Shown here: positions 25,501-37,900 of the stretch, piece by piece | Position numbering within the stretch: the stretch's first letter is position 1 | How the letters are laid out: the number at the start of each line of letters is the position of its first letter | Source of the DNA: Berberis thunbergii | Lineage: Eukaryota > Streptophyta > Magnoliopsida > Ranunculales > Berberidaceae | Reading direction: 5' to 3' | Length of the DNA: 64,000 nt | NCBI GenBank assembly: GCA_003290165.1 | Contig: QNQO01000557.1 | Location: 186,001 to 250,000, forward strand | Translations under genes and position numbers: made by a program | The notes under the pieces: generated by a model | Told to the model about the DNA's origin: nothing | Seen by the model: only the letters and a program-made list of their open reading frames with translations | Databases searched by the model: none

Positions 25501-28500
25501 TATGCTTTCTCCAATCAATAAAAACCATATGCAAACTCTTACGTGCCTCTCGATATTTTTCTACAGTTTGCCTAAGCACGAGATGGCCTCCGTAGTAGAC
25601 CTACCTGGCATAATCCAAATTGATTCTCCGAAATCGTGGTTAAACTCCTAAGTCTTTGTTCTATAACCCCTCCCAAAGTTTCATCGTACGACTCATAAGC
25701 TTTATCCCTCTATAGTTCAAGCAATTTTCGATATCCCCTTTGTTCTTATAAATTGGTACCACAATGCTATGCCTCCATGAATCTGGCATTTTTCTAGTTT
25801 TCAGAATCCTATTAAAGACCTTAGTTAGCCATTGAATCCCAATTTCTCCCAGACATTTCCATGCTTCAATTGGTATATCATATGCTTTCTCCAACGGCCT
25901 TCCCTATCTTTATTGATGTATTATAGATACAAAATTAATCATATTCATAACAATAATTCAAAAACATCAAAATATTAATAAAAATGTTTTCCCTTCGTAT
26001 GAGAGTGAGATCGCAATAAAGAGTGTGATCAACTCTTCGTCTTCTTCCCTTCTCTCATTCTCTGTCAATCGGCGAGGTCTTGTTCTCTGTCCATCGGCGA
26101 CGGCAAGCTCTAATCCTTCGATCGAGAATGAAATAGGTAATTTTTTATATATTAGTACAAAATGTTAAAAGTTATTGAAAAAAAAATGTTATCTCAATAG
26201 CGACCATATAACAGCATTATATCGGAGTCATGATACAAAACACGATAATCGAATAATGTAACAGCTCACCCATTAAGCGTTATATCGAAATTATATCGGC
26301 GTTATAACGTTGTTTTAAACTGCACAGTTAGCAACTAGTGCTTTGTAGTCATTTATGTATTGTTCAAATTTAAAAAAAATTATGTTGAAGGTAATTATTT
26401 ATTATATTGTATTTAATTAATTATGACTCATCACTCCGCCCCCCTTCAACAAATCTTAGTTCCGTTTACTAGATGTGACAAAGGGACAAAAGAGGAAGAT
26501 ATGAGTTATGGATTAATGATTTAGCTTCACTTAGGGCACACCTGGTTGTGATAATCAGGCTCTTTAGGCTAGGTAATCCATGGTTAAGATTTTTCCCATG
26601 AGCTAAGATCAAAGGAAAAGATACTGATTGGAGGAATTTTTTTTTCCCAGAAAAATTATTATTAGAAAAGGATAGAGGCAGGGACAGATCATAGTTACCT
26701 AAAAATCCCATTCAACCCGTGCTCCAGGAACTTCGACCACACCAATTCACCAAAAGTGACATACAGGAACACGAGGAACACAAACTAAGCATATAGGAAC
26801 ACAATTGAGCATATAGGAACCATATTTTGAATAAGTTATATAATATTTTGATAAATGATGAAAAAACTCATTTAAAACCCATACACTAGTCTTCGTCCAT
26901 TCGAATATCGTCTCCAATCATGATTTAGAGAAGGTTATAAGCATGGTCCCTTTAATTTAAAATTTGTGATGTAAATGCAGAGCATACTCGTATAGTTGAT
27001 TCCCCTGTAATATTATACTCGTATAGTTGATTCCCCTGTATATTTGTGATGGAGATCCTTAGATAATTGCAATGATATTTTCGGTGATGATACTGCAAAA
27101 CAATAATGTACATCTTCATATGCATCTTATAACTTCTAGTACCAACAACAAACTATTTCTAGCAAGCCAATTATTCGTTCCTAACACTACAACAAACTAG
27201 CATATCAAAATTTGCAAGAAGTGGTTCAAGCTCAAAGGATGAAGGAAAATGAGTTCCACATTAGCTACTTAATTATTTCTACATTCCTGACATTAGCTAC
27301 TTAATTATTTCTACATTCCTGTACTTTTTTTTTCTTTTGATCTAATTTTTAGAACTGAATTTTGATTTCAGATGTAAATATATTGAAATTTTTTTTTTAC
27401 GAGACTCTCAATATATATCTATTTATTGTGCAACTTTTTGATGTTTTAACAATACTTGTATATAATTACATATACTACTAACCATGACCTGAATAAAACT
27501 ACCAAATCGTCCTGCCAACCTCAAACTTCGTACTGAATAGGACTACCCTCAAAGTAGTATATGTATAGTACATGTACCATGTACTTGTGTGATCTACGTA
27601 ACGAAGCACTGGATAGCAGAGTAGAAGGGATAATGGAAACACATAGTATCATAAAATTCTTTCATAGAGAAAGTATTAATTTTTTATCCCATATCCACTT
27701 ATCCCACACTCATCGATAACTACTACCTCTAGAAGATTTAGGAGCTCAGTCAATTTACTACCCTCATAATCTCTTACCCCTTTTAAGAGCTAACTAGTAG
27801 ATTTTAGTAGCACTTTTCTTTTGTTAGTCATACACACACTAATAATTTTATTGATAAAAAGAAAAGTGAGTGAAACTCACACTATGAGGAGGGGAACAAA
27901 AATGAAAAAGCTATCGTTACACAACCAGGAAGCTATCCCAATTGAACATAAAAGCTGCAAAAGGAATGTTTTGAATAACATTGTGAGAGTCCCCATTGCC
28001 AGATGGCTTCCTTCAAACACTCTTCATACAAGGAAGCTTTCCCTTCAAAATTTATCTTATTTCTTTCTTCCTATAAAGTCAAAGTGACAAGCGATCTCTC
28101 TCCAAATCATCTTCATTCTAGAACAGCTGACATGTTCCAATTGGATAACCAATTTTGAATGGTCCCCTACACTGGCCATCTCACTTTGAATTCCCTAAGG
28201 AAAGCATTCCAACAGACTCAAATAGCTAAATTTGAGTAAGATATGGTCAATGGTCAATGATCTTCATCTTGATTGCAAAGAACACAATGGTTTGGATCTG
28301 CATCCCACCTCGTTTCATGTTATCCATAGTGAAAGTTCTCTCTTGTATCACTGTCCAAAGGAAGAAATTGAGCCTAGGCGGGCAGTGTTTTAACAAATAT
28401 CTTCTTGTGATCAGCAAAGAAGGGGCAACTATGAGTGATAAGAGTCACCATCAGTGAGTAGCTTGAACATTCTCTTTACAAAAAAAGCCTTATTGTTTCC

Positions 28501-31500
28501 TTCCCATAGCAGCTCATCATCATTGTCATTAGGATGAATGTCTTGGATAATGGCAGCAAGTTCCCCAACCTTTGAGTTCTCCCAATCATTGAATTTTCTT
28601 ATAAATTAAACTTTCAGCCTTGTATTTCACTATATCTGTCCCAGAAATCAGCAACTCTCCCATTCTTATTCTCACATACCAAACAAATTTGGGAATACAG
28701 ATTTCAGTTGACTTGGTTCACACAACTATCCTCCCAAAAATAGAGGATCGCCTTTGCCCAACCTAGTAGAGGTGAAATTGGTTAGAGCCAGCAATCTCTC
28801 CAAACTCCGAAGCCATAGGGAGTATATTTATGTTTTGATGCCAGTCTCCCACAGTGGGGACCATATATATCAACTATCAATTGCCTCCATAATCCTTGCT
28901 TATCCTTTCAAATCTCCATAGCCATTTGCAAAGAACTTCATTGAAAGGTTTTATTCTCCTTATGCCCAGGCCACCTTTCTCCTTGGAATGCAAACTTTCT
29001 CCCAGAAAAGAAGATGAATAGCCTTCTTATCACCTGTAGATTCCTCACGATTCTCTCCATATAGGGATAGTACAAATGGAGAGGAGGTAGATAGAAATGC
29101 TAGCAAGAGTGGATTGATTGAGGATGACTCTTCCAGCTTTGAAAGGTACTTAGTTTTCCAAGTGGCAATCTTCATTCCGTTCTCTCAAATCAATCATATC
29201 AACAACTTTGACTATACTTGCACCCAAAAGAACCCCCAAATATTTATAGTCAGGTTCTTACACTCACAACCAAGAGAGTTAGAGTGGGGATGTAACCAAC
29301 TCCAAATAAAGAAGATTTCCGAAAGTTGATTTGCAAGCCACAAACCACCTCAAACCAGACAAGTATTGTTTTGAGAGTGTTCCATTCCTCATTCTTGGCA
29401 TAATAGAAAAGAACGTTATCATCAGAGTAATGTGAAATTGGGATTTGAGTGTTGCTTCTCTTTATTTAACCCATGAGGAGCCGGCTACAAGTTCGTTGGA
29501 TCATACGAGATAAACCTTTAGAGGCAATGGTGAAGAGAAGGGGTCACCTTGCCTATGTCCCCATTGAATTTCATAGAGAAATTTATTGTTTCTTTACAAG
29601 TTTTCAGCCACCTCATCCATTTAAGCTAAAACCAATCTGCTGCAGAACAAAATCCAAATATTGCCAACAATCATTATCAAAAAACTTCATCTTCCATAAT
29701 AGATGCACTCTGAAAAGGAGAGATGATGTGATGCAACACCAATTTCAACTAAAGGCAACACCTTAGAAATAATTTTGTAAACAGCATTTACGAGGCTAAT
29801 GGGTCTGAAGTCAAACTGGTTTTTAGTCCCACTTTTCTTGGACATTAAGGACACCAAGTTGTATTGAGCAATTGAGCCCAATCCAGGAAAAATTTGAGGT
29901 TGAAATCATCAATGACTTCCATGAAATCCTTTTTGATAGTTCTCCAAAAGCCTTCTCCTATTTTTTGCCAGCTTATGAAGAATTTCGAAAATAGGATCCA
30001 AGCAGGTCCTTCTTGATGCCTGCTTCCTTCTCCAGAAGTTCTGATCCTTTTAATCAGCGTTTGCATGTCATCTTTAAGTTTTCTCTTTCAAAATCAATAC
30101 TTGCAATAATATCTTTAATCTTCATTCAGCAAGCAATTTTCCATAGACTTCCTTTTTCCACAACTGAAGGTGCTATTTAAGTTTCAGAGAACAAACCAAC
30201 ATTCACATTCACCACTATATTGTTCCACACCCATAAATCAACTGAACCAAGCTAGATTCCTCAAACCAAGAGTTATCAAAGGAGAAAGTACAACTTTTAG
30301 GGGAGGGAGAGCTGCTGAAAGGAGGACAGAGCCAGTTATATCCAAGAGAATTTCAAATCAACAATATTTTACTTTGATTTTTTTTAAAACACTCAAAATG
30401 AGAACAACACTTAACTCTCCAAAAATCTATTCTAGCACTCTTGCCCATTTGAAAAGAAAGGCGAGGTTGAAAATGAACGATTACGCATAAATGATCGATC
30501 TCCAAATCTTGGGTTATTTAACTTTTGGTACCAAAATGATTGTATAATATGACCCGATGGTGTACCTAAAAAGATTAAAATACAATCTGGTACCCAATTT
30601 GAAAATGGTTGTTAAGTAAACCTATGTTGACCCTCCCAAATCATCCATACTTTTTCAAAAACAAATACCCGTTATTATGCAGATCTCAAATATCCATGGT
30701 ACATAAATGTAAATCAAAAAAATCTTTTTCTTTCCTCAACGCCTCTTTTCTCGAAATAGGCAATGTCTATGGTCTCTCTCGAATTAGGAAACATCTAATG
30801 GTCTATGACACCGGATTCTGCTCTTCCACCCCCTTCATTTCTTGTCACTCTCTCCTCCTCCAGTTCAGAACATCACCTTACCTCTATGTCCATCTAGAAA
30901 TTGCAATAGAGATAAAGAGAAAAGAAATATTGAGGGTTTCGTTACTGCAATAGGAGAGAACGCCATTCACTATCCATCCTTTTGGGTTTTTGGGGTTTCA
31001 GGTTCAGTTGATTGAGAGTATTTTCAATCAAAAACCTGAATCAATGGAAACGAATCATTCGCAAGTGACGAAGGGAAGAGAGGGTAAGTATGGTGGAAGG
31101 TGCAAACAGAATCAATCAAACGAGAATTCACACCTCTCTTCTTCTTCTCCCTCCTCTCAATCCTCTTTGGAATATTTGTTGATGTGTTGTTTTTAAAATT
31201 TCTAACATAAGATTCAGCCTTAATAAGATTATATCCTTGCTTTCTTTTCCCTCTTTAATACTTATAAATTGATCCAACCCTTTCTAAGGAGACAAACCGA
31301 ATGGGGGAGAAACAAACAATGTTTAATCTTCACCACGGCTACAATCAAAGTCCAGTTTTGCAGTTTCTTGATGCAGGACGGCGATGTGGTGAACGAAAGT
31401 TGGTGAAAGTATTTAGGGGGAGAAAAGCACTGATCATGGAGTGCTCAATGTTTGGTGAGACCTTTGATCGTTGCTTATTTCTAGAGAGAATAGACTATGA

Positions 31501-34500
31501 GGCCAGGTTTTTTCAATGTTTGTATTTTTTTGTTATTGTTTAACATGACCATGGGATGTCTCGAGATGTGCATAATTTTATCTCCAACTACTATACAAGA
31601 GATTTTTCATTGAGATATGAACCACGGGGTATTTCTTTCTTTGGAAAATCCAACGAAATTAGGTATCACTAGTATTTAAATTTTGTTTTTTGGTATCATC
31701 TGGTCATTATAAAAAAATTTGGGTACCACAAAGGTAAATAACTCTTTTTTTTAACCATCCATGCCATACATCTCATTTTCTTTAGTGCCAAATCTCCAAA
31801 GCCAATTAGCCAATATAATGATATTACCGTCCTTATACCAAAGCCTTTTTTAAATAAGTGTCATGCCAATTAACGAGGTGATATGCAAGCCCAGTGGAAA
31901 TTATACCACAAGAATTCCATGCATATTGTTTCGAAGGTATTAGCAACTGAAACAAGAATGATGATTAGAGAAATGTTCGCCATGGCCCTTTTAAATAAGA
32001 ATGGGAAGGGCCAACATACCTACCTTTCTAGACAACAAGCATTGATTGAAGCCTTTCAACAATCGGGCACTACACATCACAACTCTAGTATTGTGACCTA
32101 GAGGAAGGCCAAGGAATCTTGTTGGTAACTTCGCGTGACTATACCCCAAAACCTGCCAAAATCTTCAATATGTGACACTTCTTCGTCTTCGTAGATAAGT
32201 ATTTATGGAAGTTAACTCACTATCACTATCAACCATGATACAACTTCAAACCATATGAACACCAATTTGAGATAAGCAAGCTGATACTTGTTGGCAACAA
32301 TGAAGAGTGTATTGATACTTGTTGGCAACAATGAAGAGTGTATTGTCTGCAAATTGCAAAATTGGGACTTCCATACATGCTTAACTTGAAAACCAGAGAT
32401 CCCAATGGTTGTTCACGACCTCTAGGGTCCAACCTGGGTAGAGCCTTTTCAACCAAAGGGAAAATCAACGGACAAATACGATCCCCTGTTGAATACCACA
32501 AGAAGCTCTAACAAACCAATCAGTTGCAGCTTTAATAATCCTTTGAATCCAGCTTCTAAGCTTCTAAACTTAGGATGAAACTCATCTTCTTAAGGAACAT
32601 AATCAATGAATGACCATAGCTACCGTCTTAGAGATGATCTTAGCAAATAGACGAGAGGATGGAAAAGATCCTCGATTTTTTAGGCAAACTTTTTCGACTT
32701 TGGGATAAGAGACAAAAAGGTTTGAAATTAAAGTCCTCCAATCAAGAAAGACCTCTTACCAAAGTCTAAACTAGCCTTTCATTAAAATCCCTACTATTAA
32801 GTTTTCCCACATTTGGAGAAAACCAACAGGAAACATTCAGTGGAAAGGGAGTAAAAGAGCCTTTCTAAACTTAAATTCTTTCTAATTTCTTCCAAATGTT
32901 CTTTGCTTGATCAGGAAGATGATCTGTTTCAGGAAATTATTTCAGAAGTCAACCCCACAATGTTTGGGTGCAAGGTTTCTGCTTCCTTGCAAGTAAGTCA
33001 TAGGAGATCAGTTATATGACATTCCTCTACCTTAGAGAAAAGACCCCTTCCCTTAGATCCAGCCAATATAGAGTTCCTGAATCCTCCTACCAGGGTATGG
33101 CTAAATTGTGCGAAATCAGTGTAGTCCAACGTTTTTACAAAAATTCCGCCTCAAAGTGAGGCAAGGCGAAATGAGGCGTCCGCCTTAGCCCCAAAATTGA
33201 TTGTAGAAGCCCATTTGCGCCTAATTGCAACAAAAAGTGGTTGCAACCCACTTTATAATAAGGTCGTGTAAAAAAATAAAAATAAATAAAATAAAAATTG
33301 TGTTTCTTGGTGTAGTATTTGATAAAAACAAGATAAAACATTTTGAAGTTTTGATAAATGTCACAATTTATATTATTTTTTGGAGAAAAATATACCATGG
33401 TTTTATGTGATCAACATCAATCTTGATTTTTCTAGCTTAGTTCAATGATTTTTATGTTTTTGGAATACCAATAGTGATTATACTTATAATTTTTACCAAC
33501 ATTACTTCTAACAAATGTTCAATATTCTCAATTTCAATTATTCAAGATTATTGATTTTTAATGATTTAATAGATATTTGCAAGTTACTTGACACTTATGT
33601 AGTGCATCTTTTCGCTATGCTATGCAACTTTATTATATTTTCATTTCGATTCTAGGTAGTTTGTCATTTTTTTTTGTACATATTTGCTTATGATACTCAT
33701 CAAATGATGATGTATAACTACTTAGCTAATATGTTTCAATTTATTAATAAAAACAAAATCTTAAAAACAATTTGATTTTAGATAGTTGTCACTATTTTGG
33801 TACTATTTGTTTATGATACTTGTCAAAATGATGATGTATACTAATATACTAATATGTTCATTATAAGAAAATCTTTAAAAAAATGTTCAAGTCCCACCTC
33901 ATCTCACGCTTGAAGGCGTTTTCAGGCCTCGCCTCAACGCCTTAACTACAATGATGGTAACATTTTGGAGGCAGAAATCTCCATTTCTTCCCCCATCTAT
34001 GCCTAATTCCCTTTTCCAGGTAGTGAAATCTCTCTTGAGAGCTTTATCAAGATTAGCTCAGAAAGCAAGAAGATTGCTCCACTCTTCATTGGATAAGTCA
34101 CTAACTACTCAAAAACAGATGAAAAACTCTTACTACTTTATGCAGATGATATTCCACAACGCAACAAGGTCCCAAGACAGAACGAAACATCTCAGATACA
34201 GTAATTGTGTAACACATTTATGAATCCTATCACAGCATTGGATAGAATAATAAACTGGATTTCAAGGAGATTTTTGTAATTTAGATACTAGAAACAACTG
34301 TGTTTTCAAACCATTCCCATGAGAGAAGGTACAAATAAACAAAATAGCAAATACCTTCGAGAATACCTGAAGGCATCGCACGTATCTCTTTGTATATCCT
34401 AGATCAATTTACTAGTGGCACCTTCCAATGCCTTTGCCAATTGACGCGCCGATGCAACAAACCTGCCATACACAAATAATCTAAAATCGTAAACATTGAT

Positions 34501-34915
34501 TAATTTCTGCCGGAAAATAAAAAAATGCAGAGACCTGAATATAAATAAAGTATTGGTTTGACAGGGAAAGGAGATCAAAGACAATCTCAGCAAGAGTCCT
34601 AAACATCAATATATAAGAGGTTAACGGACAATGGGTGTTTAGCTGTGAGAAGGTGGTTCGCATATCACCATGTGGCGTATATGGAATGAAAGGAATGCAT
34701 GAATCTCATCCATAAATGCATATCTAACAGACATTCTACATTGATTGTGTAAATTTCTTTTTGTTTCTCCTCTTGTATTGTGATCCCTCACTCATCTTTG
34801 TTTTTCTCCTTTATCTTATCACCCGGATACAGTCTTTGTTTTTTGTTGTGTGAGAGTATCACTGTTGTATGTCTGTCTTTCCCATGAATCCCATCAATCT
34901 ACTTCCTTTTTCAAA

Positions 34916-34949
<34 letters not shown>

Positions 34950-37900
34950 GTTACAACGAGAACAGCACAGGAGACTGTGTCCAACACTAATATGAGGTTC
35001 CGGATACGTCGACTACAAAACCCTAACACATTGTCTCATTTATTTGTTTTTTCAACCATAAATGTATTAGATTATATCGGTATTGGCATACTACTACACA
35101 TGTATTACTAATTTTCCATAAGAATAATTATAGCAATATAAAAAAAATGGAAACCGATGAAAGATCCATGAAGTAAATTGATGACATACAGATGGAGTAT
35201 TGGACTAGATCGGGCTCTGCAGTATAAGGTAAAGCTTCAACTTTGTTTCAATTATTGCTCAGGTCAGTGTTCTGATACAAAACAAGTAGATTTTTGTTCT
35301 TTTCAATCAATTGGTTTGAAAAGAGTTTTTCCCATAGTCTAGTACGATATGGAAGACATTGGAGCTATGAAAAATCAAATGCTTTGCTCCAATGAAAATC
35401 CATCGAACACTAACTTTGTTTCAATTCATGCTCAAGGCTCATACCAGGTAAAGTGTTCTCTAACAAAAATTAGTAGATTGTGCTGAAGTTGTTCCCATAT
35501 ATATTCATTTAAGTAGAGTGCTTTGCAAATCATTGATTTGATATAATTGCAGCTTTATAAATCTAAGGGTAAACTTCAATTTTGTCACGTTTAATGCTCA
35601 ACCAGGCATGTTTTCTTGGAAAGTTAGTAGAATTTGATAGTGTTTTCAATCAATTGGTCTAGGTACGAATTATTCTATAGATCTCAAATTTTATAAGGAA
35701 TAAAGAACGTACATATTACAGTTTAGTTTGCAAACTCCTGAGCAGATAAACTGGATGATGCATTCTGCAGTAGTAGCCTGGTAGTTCTGAGCAGCAGCTC
35801 CGAGCTGACTAATCTGTGAATAAAAGCACAATCCATCAACAACTAAGACAATAGTACTTAAAAATAAAAATTAAATTGAACACCAATTGCAAGCAGAATT
35901 ATTTAACCCCAAAATTTAATCGCATTAAATGTCAGGATCGCAGAAGAACCAGGACTCGGGGATGATAAATTTCAAATCCACAACTTACAATGAGAGAGTA
36001 GGACAATCAATCATTATAGCAGGTAATGACATTCCTCACCACATCACCAATATATGCACATCACCAACATATTGCATATAAAAATTATTGCATATATTGC
36101 ATATATGCACATCACCAACATTATAGCAGGTAATGACATTTCAAAACACTTTGGACTTCCCTTTATAAAAATTACCATATCTCCATATGAACCATAAACT
36201 CCGTGCAAAACCAAAGTATAACCCTGGAAACCAAAATGATGGAGAAAGTGGTTCAAAGCTTCTGAGCAAATGGGCACAAAATGAGACAATTATATTTCAA
36301 TTCCAACCACTCGTCACAACACACATCCACCCTCCACTTGTATCCTCTCCTGATCAAGATATCACATGTACTGATCTAATTCTCCACATGAAGAAAATAA
36401 CTTGAGCCATGTCCTTCCACCAAACCACCCACCCCCATAGAGCTGAAAAAATTGACATTTCATAAAAAAGGATTAGACTGAAAAAATTATCACATCTCCC
36501 ATTCACACCCATCTCCCTCCCAGGAATGGACTTCGAAGCAATGAATTTGTACTTCACTTCACTGCCTCCCCTGCTTCAAGATAATGAATTCCGCACCAAC
36601 CTCCCCAAACTCCCTCATCAACCCTCTGGAATGGGGCACCCATCTCTAACAAAACAAATCACGAAATAAATTTACACATGAAAAGTAATAATTAATAAGT
36701 TTTGTGGACCTATCAAATTTATAGATAAAATAGTGTTACCGGTGCTACAACACTCAACATACATTTTTGCTAATTATTCGTCTCTAACACCACCCATCAA
36801 TTCCATCTGTTTCAATTAAATCTTAAACGCATATTTAATGAAAAACATTATTTTTTAACATGTAAACTAGATGATTTTAAGTTATAGATGATTTTACGTT
36901 ATGTTAGCACAAGTCTGTGTTATTATAAATTAAAATAATAATTACTTATAGTCAAAACTCCGAAGTTGCTTGGGGAAGAAAACAATTTTCAAATCGTGCG
37001 AGTGTTTTTCCATGCTCTCAACTTCCCCATAATATGAAATTCGAAATCCTCATTTGAATGTGCTCTATACGTCAACATGCCTCATGCTCGTCCAGTGCCT
37101 TTGATAAATATGAAAATAATTACTATATAAAATGTATCATATATATGAAATAATTACTATATAAAATGTTTCATATTATTTTCAAATAATAAGATACGTA
37201 TTTTAAATTTCTAATCTTTCTATATCATTTATTAGTTCAAAAATATTTTTCAATAATTACAAATTTACCGAAATTCGACAACTAAATAAACAAACAAAAG
37301 TTTTTCTCCGCCACTTGAACAGTATATATTCTTCCACACATTCATTTAACTATTTTGTTCATTTTCTTTTACCTTTTTATTTACAAACCATGTCATTCTC
37401 TTTACTGAAGCTTAACGCTCAACTCACTTGATCACTTTTCCTAACTTTTAATCCTAGCTGATTGATGGGTATGTCTTTGTCTCGAAGACCAAAAAAAATC
37501 TCATATTATGTGCATAACAAGTCTCTAGGTAATTTGAGTAATGCACTGCTCTAGAGAAAATGAATCTCCTCACGCTTTCTTGAATTTTTTTTATTCCTGC
37601 TGTAGTAATGTTTATTCCTCACACTTTCTTGAATTGTTTATGCCTGCTGCAGAAACCATCTGCTTTTTAACATTCAGTATTTCTAGCTTATCTCAATAGG
37701 TGTGAAAGGTTTGGAAACACATTAGTTTCCTATTTTTGGAGCATATAAAAGTTATGGTTCTCTCTTTGATTATTGGTGTTGGTTAATTGAATGAAATAAA
37801 TTTTTAGAAAGTTTTCTTCTCTCGTTCTTCCACTAAGCTCAATCCATTTGAGGCTTAGGTTTTGTTTCAGCCTATGTTATTAAATCGGTGATTAATCAAC

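Larger units (their letters stand above)
15833..34366 (-). other. SEU: SEUSS intron 8 (18.5 kb), transposon reservoir
   Basis: It separates exons 8 and 9. It contains a hAT transposase pseudogene with nested insertions (18.7-24.3 kb), a MITE carrying a LINE fragment (24.3-26.3 kb), a LINE remnant (27.8-30.2 kb), a long-TIR element (30.5-31.7 kb) and a further LINE remnant (31.75-33.1 kb). 15.9-18.7 kb has imperfect GGTAACTGCACTATCAAGAA repeats (16.05-16.19 kb) and no gene. 26.3-27.8 kb has short tandem duplications and no gene. 33.1-33.95 kb has GGCG-rich ends that suggest another decayed element. Confidence 0.85.

Noticed and set aside
33120..33950. Another inverted-repeat element with GGCG-rich ends
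   Set aside because: GGCAAGGCG and GAAGGCG words occur at both sides, but the ends do not align as terminal inverted repeats and no target duplication is seen, so it is only mentioned under intron 8.
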